A stretch of DNA of 64,000 nt, taken from Saccharofermentans sp. (GTDB lineage: Bacteria > Bacillota > Clostridia > Saccharofermentanales > Saccharofermentanaceae). Below the pieces are notes generated by a model. That model ran no database searches and had not been told where the DNA came from. It was given only the letters and a program-made list of their open reading frames with translations. The stretch is taken from the NCBI GenBank assembly GCA_024403715.1, contig JAKSRJ010000006.1, forward strand, positions 19,338 through 83,337. Direction: 5' to 3'. Position numbers and translations under genes: made by a program. Each line of letters opens with the position of its first letter. Positions within the stretch are counted from its first letter, which is position 1. Shown here piece after piece: positions 24,626 to 33,390 of the stretch.

Positions 24626-25276
24626 TTAATCTGCTCTTGTAATATTCTGAACAATAATGCCAACTACAGAGATGAAAACGAATAGTTCAAGGAACAATGC
24701 TAATTCCAAAGCAACACCTGTATCAACAAATTTAAACATAGATGCAACTGGATTACCTATAGCTGTTCCAACCGGGTAAGTCATTAATAATTTTGCACCA
24801 GCATAAGCGACAATTCTTGCTCCACAGAGCGCTGTAAATACAATTGCTGCCCATCTTTGAACATATACAGCTGCTAATCCTAATGCAATACCAACTATCA
24901 AGCCAAGAAAGAAACCGGATACAGAACCCACGATTCCAGAATATGGAGATAGAGCCATAAGACTAACGAACATGAATCCTCCACCTACACCTGCAATAAT
25001 TGGAGCCATAATATTATACAAGGCATATGCAAGAGCTGCTGTAACAAGCATAACTACAGCTACTACAAATGAAGCACCCGCACTTCCGTTCATATCATGA
25101 AGTATACCTTCTCCTATCAAGCCTGATAACAAATCAGAAAACAACATATTGCCTAAGAAAAAACCGCCTACTCCACCCATGATGATGACGCTATAACGGA
25201 AAAGATTGTAACCGGCCAATGCGACTACAAGGCCTGCAATAACGACTATTGCTAATAATGGTTCTGTTAATGGCAT
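24626..25276 (-). CDS. Membrane protein of unknown function (DUF4203/TMEM198-like)
   Basis: A 216-residue protein made almost wholly of hydrophobic segments (about seven), with Gly-rich helices such as IIMGGVGGFFLG and IIAGVGGGFMFVSLMAL. The arrangement resembles DUF4203-type proteins, whose role is unknown. It has no signal peptide cleavage site and no charged catalytic motif. It starts five bases after the dihydrouridine synthase gene and ends the PAP2-dus operon. Confidence 0.65.
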   Translation of the reverse strand: MPLTEPLLAIVVIAGLVVALAGYNLFRYSVIIMGGVGGFFLGNMLFSDLLSGLIGEGILHDMNGSAGASFVVAVVMLVTAALAYALYNIMAPIIAGVGGGFMFVSLMALSPYSGIVGSVSGFFLGLIVGIALGLAAVYVQRWAAIVFTALCGARIVAYAGAKLLMTYPVGTAIGNPVASMFKFVDTGVALELALFLELFVFISVVGIIVQNITRAD

Positions 25277-25281
25277 TTCTT

Positions 25282-26289
25282 TTAAAACAGGCTACTTTGA
25301 AGTATGAGCCTAACCTCCTCTATGGTACTTGCACGACAAAGCGCCACCTTCACTGGAGTTGATCCAGGAATTCCCTTGATATAGTGAGGCATTACGCTAC
25401 GCATTTCCTTTACAGCGACAACCTCTCCTACCTCAGACGCTCTACCTTCAAGTTCACTCATAAGCATATCACATTTTTCTGATAATGTAGGGCAAAATTT
25501 ACTAGTATCCTTGTTTTGTAAATATTCTTTAATCTGGCCAAAAATCCAAGGATTCCCACATGCGCCTCTGCCTACCATAAGACCATCAGCTTTAGTAAAA
25601 CTAAGCATCTCTTGGGCTGATTTTCCATCTGTAATATCGCCGTTTGCAAAAAAATATACTCCTGTGTCCTTAACGCTATCTCGAATTCTAGCAATCTCTT
25701 CTCGATCTGCTTTACCAGAATACATCTGAGACGCTGTTCTTCCATGAATACAAATAGCTTCTGCTCCACTATTAGCAAGCATCGAAGCAAATTCAACGCC
25801 ATTTCTTTCGTTGTCATTGAATCCAATTCTCGTCTTAACAGTTAAGACTTTTCCTAATTCATCGCAAGTTTTGCGAGAAGCTTTGACAATTTCCTCAGCA
25901 ACATTAGGTGTTCTTAAAAGACCACTTCCAGCGCCTGTCTTAACTACCTTTTGAACTGGGCATCCCATATTAATATCAAAAATATCAACTGATTGAAGTC
26001 TGTCGTCATCGCAAATAATCTTCATTGCCTCCGAGAAATCCTGAGGCTCATTTCCGAATAATTGAATACAAGTAACACCTTCTAATTCTGGATTAATACG
26101 CATAAAACGATAGCTCTTTTCCACACCGTTCATTACGATTGACCTGGCACTTGTAAGCTCTGTTGGAGCATAATCGGATCCTAAAGACTTACAAATCCCC
26201 CTGAAAGTTACACAAGAAAAACCCGCCATCGGAGATAACGCAATAATTGGCTTACATGTATCAAATAAGTCCGAAAAAGTGCGTCTCAT
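25282..26289 (-). CDS. dus: tRNA-dihydrouridine synthase
   Basis: A 335-residue FMN enzyme that reduces uridines in tRNA. The TIM-barrel signature begins ALSPMAGFSCVTFRGICK. It also has FDINMGCPVQKVVKTGAGSGLL, in which Cys is the proton donor, KTRIGF, IHGRTASQMYSG, ANGDITDG and GLMVGRGACGNPWIF for phosphate binding. The pattern is closest to DusB. It overlaps the PAP2 gene by 29 bases. The link to its neighbours is positional only. Confidence 0.94.
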   Translation of the reverse strand: MRRTFSDLFDTCKPIIALSPMAGFSCVTFRGICKSLGSDYAPTELTSARSIVMNGVEKSYRFMRINPELEGVTCIQLFGNEPQDFSEAMKIICDDDRLQSVDIFDINMGCPVQKVVKTGAGSGLLRTPNVAEEIVKASRKTCDELGKVLTVKTRIGFNDNERNGVEFASMLANSGAEAICIHGRTASQMYSGKADREEIARIRDSVKDTGVYFFANGDITDGKSAQEMLSFTKADGLMVGRGACGNPWIFGQIKEYLQNKDTSKFCPTLSEKCDMLMSELEGRASEVGEVVAVKEMRSVMPHYIKGIPGSTPVKVALCRASTIEEVRLILQSSLF

Positions 26290-26866
26290 ATGCCTTTACA
26301 GCTAAAATACCAATACCCGTTCCAAGAATCATTGAAAAGAAAACATCCGTAAAGAAATGTACTCTTAAATAAAGTCTAGAAAGCGCAATCATTACAGCAA
26401 GAACAAGTGAAAGAATTCCAACAGTCTGATTAAGAGAAAACAAAACTGTCGCCGCTGCAAAAGAGCTTAATGTATGCCCTGAAGGAAAGGAATAATCCCA
26501 AGGCTGCTTTATAAGCATTTTGTAATTCTTATGAAAAAATGGACGATTACGCCTAACAATATTTTTAATCAAAATATTACCAATTACGATGCACATCACA
26601 AGTGCGATTAACATACTCGCGCCAACATGCTGTTTATCCGGCTCAGAAATCATTAATAAAAGTGCGATAAGAATCCAGACAGTACCTAAATTACCAAGGC
26701 TTGTGATGTTAATCATAAACCTATCCATCTCAGGGGAATAAAGCCAGTCGTGAAGATTCTTCAAGTTACGAAGTTCGAGCTCACAAAAACGACCGATTTG
26801 CTTATCAGCTTCATTCTCAATTTGATGAATAGTTTTCTGGCTTTGTTCGATAATAATTCGCTTCAT
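26261..26866 (-). CDS. PAP2-family membrane phosphatase
   Basis: A 201-residue membrane protein with the three PAP2 motifs: KNIVRRNRPF, SFPSGHTLSSFAA and SRLYLRVHFFTDV, which supply the Lys, Arg, Ser, two His and Asp of the active site. Four to five membrane helices are visible. Related enzymes act on phosphatidic acid, undecaprenyl pyrophosphate or phosphatidylglycerophosphate. The N-terminus (~55 residues) is cytoplasmic and charged. First gene of the operon. Confidence 0.92.
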   Translation of the reverse strand: MKRIIIEQSQKTIHQIENEADKQIGRFCELELRNLKNLHDWLYSPEMDRFMINITSLGNLGTVWILIALLLMISEPDKQHVGASMLIALVMCIVIGNILIKNIVRRNRPFFHKNYKMLIKQPWDYSFPSGHTLSSFAAATVLFSLNQTVGILSLVLAVMIALSRLYLRVHFFTDVFFSMILGTGIGILAVKAYETHFFGLI

Positions 26867-26986
26867 TGGTCTTATATTCTATCATAGTTTTACACTCTAA
26901 ATGAACGATTTTTCATACATTTACTACTTGATATTAATTGGCTCGCGCGTAAAAATATATCTTGGTTAAAAGAAAGGGACTTATAT

Positions 26987-27931
26987 ATGGACGATTGTTT
27001 GGTGTATTTTTTCACTGGTTTCTTAGACAGTGGTAAAACTTCGGTGATTTCCGAATGGGCCATGTCCGACAGTTTCACAGGAAAAAAGATTGTAATTTTA
27101 ACAACAGAGGAAGGCGATATCGAATACGACGATATCGATTTTCAAAATAAGCCTGTAATCATCGATAAGGAAACTGATGAGGTAAATCGTGATCTTATGT
27201 TTGCAATCGAAAAAGAGCATAAGCCTGATGTCTTATTTATGGAATGGAACGGTTCTGTCTCACCATCCAAGTTTTTTGATGAAGTTGACGTTCCTCAGCG
27301 CTGGGCTTTAGCCGCTGCAGTTACTACTGTAGATGCTACGACTTATTCTGAGTACTACCGCAATATGCAGACTTTCTTTGCAGAGTATTATCGCTTCTGC
27401 GATACAATCATCTTCAACCGCGTTGATCCCGAAGTTAACAACATCCCTAAGCTTAGAGGTTCTGTTAAGTCTTTAAATCCAGGTGCTAACCTTACATTTA
27501 TCGACAAAGACAATAACATGATTGATATCGGTAACTATCTTCCATATGACTTAAGTAAGGATGTATGTGAGATTGTTCCTGATGATTTTGGTCTCTTCTA
27601 TACTGATGCTCTTGATAACTTTGAGAGATATAACGGCAAAATTGTTAAGCTTACTGGTCAAGCTGTTATGTTCCGTGAGTTTAAAAATAGAGCTTTCGCT
27701 TTGCAAAGAAGAGCTTACACATGTTGTGCAGATGATATTGGTGCTATTAACCTACTTTGCTTCTATGAAGTTAAGAGAGGCTTCCCTGTAGGCTCATGGC
27801 TTAAGGTGACTGGTAGAATCCGTTACTTTGAAGAAAAGCAAAATGGTCAGGTAATTAAGGTTCCGGCTTTGGAGGTATCCGATTATGCGGTTACAACCAA
27901 GCCTGAAAACGAGATTATTTATTTCAGCTGA
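26987..27931 (+). CDS. CobW-family GTPase fused to a DUF1980-like C-terminal domain
   Basis: A 314-residue protein. Residues 1-~185 form a COG0523/CobW G3E-type P-loop domain with YFFTGFLDSGKTSVISEW as Walker A and LFMEWNGSVSP near the second motif. The CxCC metal site typical of the family is missing. Residues ~205-314 (GKIVKLTGQAVMF, RRAYTCCADDIG, GSWLKVTGRIRYF) look like the C-terminal OB-type domain of the TIGR03943/DUF1980 family. That family is usually encoded near CobW GTPases and DUF318 permeases, so this appears to be a fusion of partners. GAAAGGGA precedes the ATG. The following gene is a second CobW GTPase. Confidence 0.75.
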   Translation: MDDCLVYFFTGFLDSGKTSVISEWAMSDSFTGKKIVILTTEEGDIEYDDIDFQNKPVIIDKETDEVNRDLMFAIEKEHKPDVLFMEWNGSVSPSKFFDEVDVPQRWALAAAVTTVDATTYSEYYRNMQTFFAEYYRFCDTIIFNRVDPEVNNIPKLRGSVKSLNPGANLTFIDKDNNMIDIGNYLPYDLSKDVCEIVPDDFGLFYTDALDNFERYNGKIVKLTGQAVMFREFKNRAFALQRRAYTCCADDIGAINLLCFYEVKRGFPVGSWLKVTGRIRYFEEKQNGQVIKVPALEVSDYAVTTKPENEIIYFS

Positions 27932-27955
27932 TAATTATTGAAAGAGGTTTTACAT

Positions 27956-29107
27956 ATGGCAACAAAGGTAGATGTATTTTCAGGATTTTTAGGCGCAGGT
28001 AAGACTACGCTCATTAAAAAACTCATTTCTGATGGCTACAATAATCAAAAGATTGTTTTAATAGAGAATGAGTTTGGTCAGATTGGTATCGACGGTGGTT
28101 TCTTGAAGGAAGCTGGCATTGAGATTACAGAAATGAACTCAGGTTGTATCTGCTGCTCATTAGTAGGTGATTTTGGTACAGCGTTAAAGGAAGTAATTAA
28201 GAAATATAACCCAGATCGAATCGTTATCGAGCCATCTGGTGTTGGTAAGTTATCTGATGTAGTTGCAGCAGTTAAGAATGTTGAGGACACAGAAATCTGT
28301 GGAACAGTAACAGTAATCGATGCTTCTAAGTGCAAGATTTATCTCAAGAATTTTGCTGAATTCTATGAGAACCAGATTAAGTATGCAGGAACAATCATCT
28401 TGTCTCGTACAGGGGATATCAAGCAGGAGAAACTAGACAAGGCAGTTGAGCTTATTAAGGCTATTAACGACAAGTCTCAGATCATCACAACACCTTGGGA
28501 AGACCTCTCTGGCGAGCAGATTTTGAAGGCTATCGAGAATCCTTTGACAGCTGCTGATATGGCTGAAGAATTGCTCCATGAGGAAGAGCATCATCATCAC
28601 CATCATGATCACGACGAGGAATGCACATGTGGTTGCCATGACCACGACCATGAGCATCATCATGACCATGACCACGAGGAACATGAACATCACCATCACG
28701 AGCATGGCGAAGAGTGCACTTGCGGTTGCCACGATCACGACCATGAGGAGCATGAGCACCACCATGAGCACCACCACGAGCACGGCGAAGAGTGCACATG
28801 TGGTTGCCATGATCATCACCACCATCACGCTGATGAGGTATTCGATTCCATAGGTTTCGAGACATCACGCAAGTTCACAATCGCAGGTCTTGAAGATGCA
28901 CTTAACAGCCTCGATGAGAATGATAAGTTCGGTATCATCCTCCGTGCAAAGGGTATTGTTGCAGGTGAGGACGGTAAGTGGATTCACTTCGACTATGTAC
29001 CTGGTGAAGTTTCCGTGCGTAACGGCGCAGCTGATGTAACTGGTAAACTTTGCATCATCGGTTCTAAGGTTAATAAGGACGCAGTTAAGGAGCTTTTCGG
29101 TCTCTAA
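27956..29107 (+). CDS. CobW-family metallochaperone GTPase with a His/Cys-rich repeat region
   Basis: A 383-residue zinc-chaperone-like GTPase (YeiR/YjiA/ZNG1 group). Walker A is FSGFLGAGKTTLIKKL, the metal motif is NSGCICCSL, and a CobW C-terminal domain lies at ~295-383 (IGFETSRKFTIAGLEDAL). Between them residues ~205-292 hold a metal-binding region with three near-identical EECTCGCHDH units separated by runs of His, Glu and Asp. ATG 27956 is preferred to TTG 27938 because AGAGG precedes it. It follows the first CobW gene by 24 bases. A role in zinc delivery is inferred from the family and the repeat. Confidence 0.88.
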   Translation: MATKVDVFSGFLGAGKTTLIKKLISDGYNNQKIVLIENEFGQIGIDGGFLKEAGIEITEMNSGCICCSLVGDFGTALKEVIKKYNPDRIVIEPSGVGKLSDVVAAVKNVEDTEICGTVTVIDASKCKIYLKNFAEFYENQIKYAGTIILSRTGDIKQEKLDKAVELIKAINDKSQIITTPWEDLSGEQILKAIENPLTAADMAEELLHEEEHHHHHHDHDEECTCGCHDHDHEHHHDHDHEEHEHHHHEHGEECTCGCHDHDHEEHEHHHEHHHEHGEECTCGCHDHHHHHADEVFDSIGFETSRKFTIAGLEDALNSLDENDKFGIILRAKGIVAGEDGKWIHFDYVPGEVSVRNGAADVTGKLCIIGSKVNKDAVKELFGL

Positions 29108-29133
29108 TCAATAGTCTAGATAGCATATTTAAT

Positions 29134-29172
29134 AATGCCGGACCAATTGGTCCGGCATTTTGTTTATTTTTT
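29134..29172 (+). terminator. Terminator after the CobW pair
   Basis: Palindrome AATGCCGGACCAATTGGTCCGGCATT (29134-29159), 12-13 bp without loss, then TTGTTTATTTTTT. The T-rich end overlaps the stop codon of the small minus-strand gene at 29164. Confidence 0.88.
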
Positions 29173-29289
29173 ATCCTGATAAGCGTAACCAAAATCAATT
29201 GGAGGCGCTGTTACTGAGACATAAACGAATTCGCCTTCACCGTCGCTAAGGAGGTCATGGACAATATTATCTTTGCAAATAAACTCCAT
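29164..29289 (-). CDS. Small 41-residue protein resembling a cupin C-terminus
   Basis: ATG at 29289 overlaps the TAA of the DUF3795 gene (TAATG), with GAAGGAG seven bases before it, so translation is well supported. The product begins MEFICKDNIVHDLLSDGEGE and ends APPIDFGYAYQDKK. The phrase SVTAPPIDFGYAY is like the last strand and tail of small cupin proteins, but the metal-binding body is absent. It may be a decayed cupin or a genuine small protein. It is too short for firm assignment. Confidence 0.5.
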   Translation of the reverse strand: MEFICKDNIVHDLLSDGEGEFVYVSVTAPPIDFGYAYQDKK

Positions 29290-29672
29290 TATCTGTCTCC
29301 TTCTACATTTTCTTTCTTCTCAAAGAATGCTTTGGACATTATTTCATATTCTTCTGGAGTACAAACTTCTCTGCACTTAGGCTCAAACGAAGCAGTTACC
29401 TCCAGGCAGGATTTAAAGTTGGAACAAGGGTATTCAGAGCACTCTCCGCAGTTAGAAATACTACGCTCAAAACAGCATTTAACAATGTTATATCGACACC
29501 AGTTATCCTTAGTACAACCCTTACATCCTATCTCTTCGACAGAAACTATGTGGTCTCTGTAGCCTATCTCATACCAAAGCTTTGCTGTTGCCATGAGTTC
29601 TTCATCAGACTTAGGTAAATGCCTCGGGCATCTGCTACAGTCGTTGCCACACGCAGCAATAATTCTATCCAT
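29289..29672 (-). CDS. DUF3795 cysteine-rich protein
   Basis: A 127-residue protein with twelve cysteines in the DUF3795 pattern: CGNDCSRCPRH at the start, GCKGCTKDNWCRY, KCCFER and NCGECSEYPCSNF. The arrangement suggests one or two zinc or iron-sulphur sites. The function is unknown. A tail of about 30 polar residues follows. It lies three bases after the SDR gene and overlaps the following 41-residue frame. Confidence 0.85.
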   Translation of the reverse strand: MDRIIAACGNDCSRCPRHLPKSDEELMATAKLWYEIGYRDHIVSVEEIGCKGCTKDNWCRYNIVKCCFERSISNCGECSEYPCSNFKSCLEVTASFEPKCREVCTPEEYEIMSKAFFEKKENVEGDR

Positions 29673-29675
29673 AAA

Positions 29676-30395
29676 TCAGAACGGATACTCGCTTCCTTCG
29701 TTAGTAATAAATCTGTGGCCCGTCTTGTCGTATCTCTTTGTCTCAAACATGACACGCAAAATCTCAGCAGCCTCATAAGATGACAAAGGAGCCGGGTTAT
29801 TAGGATCTCCATCAGTTCTAATCCAACCTGGGTGAACACAGAAGATATTAATCTTGTCGTTATCCTTAAAAGCATTATAAAGATTCATAGTGCCCATGTT
29901 CATTACCGCTTTAGCCATACCGTATTCGATGAGATTAGTACGATAACAGCGTGAGATACTTCCGGCCTCCGAAGTAATATTCATAACAAGGCCCACATCG
30001 TCACCAGCAGTAATCAAATCGTAGAAAGACTGTACTACGCGAAGCGCACCAACACCTGTGATATTGACGGTATTAGCGATGTTATCTAAATTAACATCAA
30101 AGAACTCCTTGTCGCAGTCCGCAGATACACTTACAGCGTTATTGATTACAGTATCGATATGATTAACCACGCCTTCCAAGGACTTTCTAGCAGCGCGTAC
30201 AGATTCAGTAACACCTATATCCATTGTAAGAATGATAAGCTTGTCTTTGTATTGATCCTTCAAAGCATTAAGACCTTGGGATTCTTTACGAATAGTAGCA
30301 ATTACTGTATCGCCATTCTCGAGATAGCGCAAAACGAGGTTAAAGCCGAGGCCACACTCTTTTCCTGCTCCTGTTACCATTACGATTCTACTCAT
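29676..30395 (-). CDS. Short-chain dehydrogenase/reductase
   Basis: A 239-residue classical-type SDR. The NAD(P) loop is VTGAGKECGLGFNLV, with INNAVS in place of the usual NNAG and YGMAK as catalytic Tyr and Lys; VMNITSEAGS supplies the Ser. VHPGWIRTD follows strand six. The substrate cannot be told. ATGA overlap with the upstream MATE remnant shows that it was, and may still be, translated from that transcript. Confidence 0.88.
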   Translation of the reverse strand: MSRIVMVTGAGKECGLGFNLVLRYLENGDTVIATIRKESQGLNALKDQYKDKLIILTMDIGVTESVRAARKSLEGVVNHIDTVINNAVSVSADCDKEFFDVNLDNIANTVNITGVGALRVVQSFYDLITAGDDVGLVMNITSEAGSISRCYRTNLIEYGMAKAVMNMGTMNLYNAFKDNDKINIFCVHPGWIRTDGDPNNPAPLSSYEAAEILRVMFETKRYDKTGHRFITNEGSEYPF

Positions 30396-30719
30396 AAAGA
30401 TTCTCCTTTTTTAATAGCTTCTTCAGACTTTTTAATAATACTATTAAACCACGATAACGATACGATATCCGTCATTATATCGCCTGCTATCTGTGCCCAC
30501 ACAAGGCCAAACATACCAAATAAATAATTCATCAAAACAAGTAATGGTACATAAAGAATCAACTGTCTAATTATTGCAAGCCACATAGCAACCTGTCCTT
30601 TGCCCATTGCCTGAACTGAGAACAATTAGTTGCCCTATGACCGTAGGTATAGCCATAGTTGCGACTGCTTTGGGTATAGGATAATCTCTAAATATTTTCT
30701 CGTCTTTAGTAGTTGCCAT
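30392..30719 (-). pseudogene. MATE efflux pump remnant (internal deletion and frame change)
   Basis: From ATG 30719 the minus strand reads MATTKDEKIFRDYPIPKAVA and then MAIPTVIGQLIVL, a typical MATE N-terminus. At about 30620 the match jumps to a MATE C-terminus (FSVQAMGKGQVAMWLAIIRQ, then PLLVLMNYLFGMFGLVWAQ) in a different frame. About 35 N-terminal and 75 C-terminal residues remain of the usual ~450, so some 340 residues are deleted and the junction is out of frame. The short C-terminal frame alone would encode two membrane helices. I treat it as a broken gene. Confidence 0.8.
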
Positions 30720-30796
30720 AATTAAATATATAGCACAAAAGGTGTATACTCACTTATGTATTGCTTGTAAAAATATTCAATATAAGGAGAAAAGAA

Positions 30797-33196
30797 ATGA
30801 GGAACTTTTTAAAGAAAGCTCTTGCCATTGGGATTGCTACCACAATGATGATGACATCATTTACAGCATGTTCTGGCAAGTCAGGCAGAGAAAAGATTGA
30901 TTCCGACACACCTTGGTTTAATGTCTCTAAAACATCTATCGGTGGGGATGTTGATCCAGATCAATTTGAATATGTGTATTCAAGTCTTGTTGGAACTAAT
31001 GGAGATGAGTTGGTTTACCACTTTTCTGGCACATACAAGTTGCCAGCAGATTTTGATTTTGAGAATGATGATTTTTCTCTTTATCAGTTCGAGTTAATTA
31101 ATGTCTACGATTATGACGGTAATATTCTTGGTTCCATCGACTTAGTTGATACTATCCAAAACGCTCATTTTGACGGACAGGTATCTGTTGACAACGTAGT
31201 AAAAGAAGGAACTGAATTTATTGTTAAATTCGCAGAGATTGCTCCTGACTTCTCTAGCAGAACTGAATATCAGGCTTTAATTGATATCTCTAGTTTTGAA
31301 GTACTACCATTTACAGAAGTGGTACAGAGCGAAGCTGAAGCTGAGATTCTCAACAGAGAAGGCGGAACATATTCTGATACTTTCCATGTTGGCGACTACA
31401 CAATCAAAACATATTGGGTTGCAGATAGCGTAACTTCTAATATCCTTCTTTTGACAGATTCATCTAATAATGAAACTACTGTTGATTTAAGACGTGTATT
31501 CCCAAATCTAAATGTCTATAGCATCAATAAGATTATTGATATCGGTAACGGAAGAGGCTTAATGATGGCTTATACAAGCGCATCCGACTCTACTACATAC
31601 TATGTTCTTGATACAAACACAGCATCCGTAACTACTTACGAAGAAGATATGTCATGGCTTGAGGAAAGTGCTTATAACCTTAGATATGTAGATGGCTACG
31701 GTACTGTAGTAGTTGATCAGGAAGGAATTCGAGGAATTGATTTTGACAATCATACTCTTGTTTCTATCCTCAGCTTTAATAATACAAATGTAAACAGACG
31801 TGACGTAAACGACACTAATCCTGTATTTATCAGTGATGACAGAATCGTTCTTGAAGGAACAAATAGTGCTCCTACTATTGAATATACTGCTAGAATGTCT
31901 TGCATCTATGTATTTGATAGAGCAGAAAGCAATCCTAATGCAGGTAAGTCAATTCTCAAACTCGCAAGTCTTGGTTCTTACAACTATTCTATCTGCGATA
32001 GTATGTGCAGATTTAATGAGTCTAACCCAGACTATTTCATTCAGATTGATACACGATATGTAATTGATAAGTTCTTTGAATCTAATAACGGCGAAGATTA
32101 CACAATTAGATCTGAAAGAGCTCAGCAGGCTCTTGGTAACCAGCTCACAGTAGATCTTATTGCAGGTGTTGGCCCTGATATCATTGTTGATGGAGCTTCT
32201 TACTCTCAGCTTAATAATGCAGACTATCTCCTCGACTTAAGCGACTATGTTGCTGGTCTTGATTCTTCTAGTTACTTTACTAACATCATCGATGAAGCAA
32301 GAACTGATGGACAAATCTTCCAGCTCCCAGTTACATACTATGTAGAAGGTATTGTTACTGATGCAGCAAATGTAACACCTGGTCAGGTAGGCTTTACGTA
32401 CGATGAGTATTTGGAGTTCATTAATACAGTTTGTAATGGTAGAGATGCTGTAGGTTCTAGCTCCCAGACAGATTTCTTCTTGTTAGGTTTAACTCTTATG
32501 CCTGATTTGATGACAGTAGATGGAAGCGTAAATTATAACAATGATGCTTTTATCTCTTTGGCAGAGTTCACAAGAGATCACATCTATAATGCTATCGAGA
32601 CTGGAGAAGAGGATTACATTGAAGAAGAGCCAGCAGCTCATTTGCAGCATATCAACGATATGTTTAGCTACCTCAATTCAATCATGGGCTATGCTAACGA
32701 GCGTGCGCTTTTAGGTCTCCCAACATATGATGGTAGAGGTCCTTTAGTATCAAGCTTTAACTCTGTAGGTGTAGTTGCTAACCTTTCCTCTAATGATCAG
32801 GCTGCTTGCCTTGAGTATGTATCTTTCTTGATCGACGATGATACTCAGTATCAGCTTGGTATTGAGGCTGGTATTCCTATCAATCGAAATGCATTCACTG
32901 CAGTTGGTGAAGACTTTGTTGATATGTACAACACTAACTTAGAGATGTCTCTTGCTAATATGTCAGAGGCTCAAATCAGAGCTAATGGTAAGAATCCAAA
33001 TCCTCTTGATTATTCAACAATTGCTGAATTCGAAAACTTGATTACCACAACAGGAACTTGGGTTACAACTGACGGTGCTATTAACGCTATCATCAGAGAA
33101 GAGATTCCTGCTTACTTCGAAGGTCAAAAGACACTCGAGCAGATTATCGAAGTCTTAGAGAATCGTATCCACACAATGGTTAACGAGCGTGGATAA
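30797..33196 (+). CDS. Large extracellular solute-binding lipoprotein with extra N-terminal domain
   Basis: A 799-residue lipoprotein; ATG 30797 follows AAGGAG by seven bases and gives signal peptide FLKKALAIGIATTMMMTSF with lipobox FTAC. Residues ~35-420 are a beta-rich domain of unknown family, possibly propeller-like, with repeated short strands such as TTYYVLDTNTASVTTYEE. Residues ~430-799 resemble a family 1 solute-binding protein (DLIAGVGPDIIVDGASYSQL, LPVTYYVEGIV, ending QIIEVLENRIHTMVNERG). No permease is adjacent. It could serve the permease pair at 20236-22276, which lacks a binding protein, but that is only a guess. Confidence 0.8.
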   Translation: MRNFLKKALAIGIATTMMMTSFTACSGKSGREKIDSDTPWFNVSKTSIGGDVDPDQFEYVYSSLVGTNGDELVYHFSGTYKLPADFDFENDDFSLYQFELINVYDYDGNILGSIDLVDTIQNAHFDGQVSVDNVVKEGTEFIVKFAEIAPDFSSRTEYQALIDISSFEVLPFTEVVQSEAEAEILNREGGTYSDTFHVGDYTIKTYWVADSVTSNILLLTDSSNNETTVDLRRVFPNLNVYSINKIIDIGNGRGLMMAYTSASDSTTYYVLDTNTASVTTYEEDMSWLEESAYNLRYVDGYGTVVVDQEGIRGIDFDNHTLVSILSFNNTNVNRRDVNDTNPVFISDDRIVLEGTNSAPTIEYTARMSCIYVFDRAESNPNAGKSILKLASLGSYNYSICDSMCRFNESNPDYFIQIDTRYVIDKFFESNNGEDYTIRSERAQQALGNQLTVDLIAGVGPDIIVDGASYSQLNNADYLLDLSDYVAGLDSSSYFTNIIDEARTDGQIFQLPVTYYVEGIVTDAANVTPGQVGFTYDEYLEFINTVCNGRDAVGSSSQTDFFLLGLTLMPDLMTVDGSVNYNNDAFISLAEFTRDHIYNAIETGEEDYIEEEPAAHLQHINDMFSYLNSIMGYANERALLGLPTYDGRGPLVSSFNSVGVVANLSSNDQAACLEYVSFLIDDDTQYQLGIEAGIPINRNAFTAVGEDFVDMYNTNLEMSLANMSEAQIRANGKNPNPLDYSTIAEFENLITTTGTWVTTDGAINAIIREEIPAYFEGQKTLEQIIEVLENRIHTMVNERG

Positions 33197-33218
33197 TCAC
33201 TTCACAAATCAAATATAC

Positions 33219-33250
33219 AAAAGGGGGCAGCTAACCACTGCCCCTTTCTT
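33219..33250 (+). terminator. Terminator of the large lipoprotein gene
   Basis: Stem AAGGGGGCAG/CTGCCCCTT (one bulged G) with loop CTAACCA, followed by TCTT. It lies 25 bases after the stop codon. Confidence 0.75.
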
Positions 33251-33292
33251 ATGCCCATTTTATTCACGCTTAAAAGAAGTTTTCTAACCCCA

Positions 33293-33301
33293 TGCTATAA
33301 T
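33293..33301 (+). promoter_or_regulatory. Orphan extended -10 promoter
   Basis: TGCTATAAT is a perfect extended -10 (TGn plus TATAAT) on the plus strand. There is no -35 match and no plus-strand gene for almost 6 kb downstream. A transcript from about 33308 would run through the hairpin at 33391-33476 and become antisense to tRNA-Arg. Confidence 0.35.
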
Positions 33302-33390
33302 CAGTTTCAATTTATGTGTAAAACAATGGAGATTAACTATTAACTGCGAGAATAATTATCAACGAGTACTCCTTCGGCTGCGAAGCAGTA

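Noticed and set aside
26900..26918. Second Zur-type operator before the CobW genes (TGAACGATTTTTCA)
   Set aside because: Arms are only four bases with a different spacing from the dyad at 8882, so chance is likely in this AT-rich region.
28433..28868. Minus-strand Met/Val-rich and His/Arg-rich open frames
   Set aside because: Antisense shadows of the His-rich repeat region of the CobW gene.
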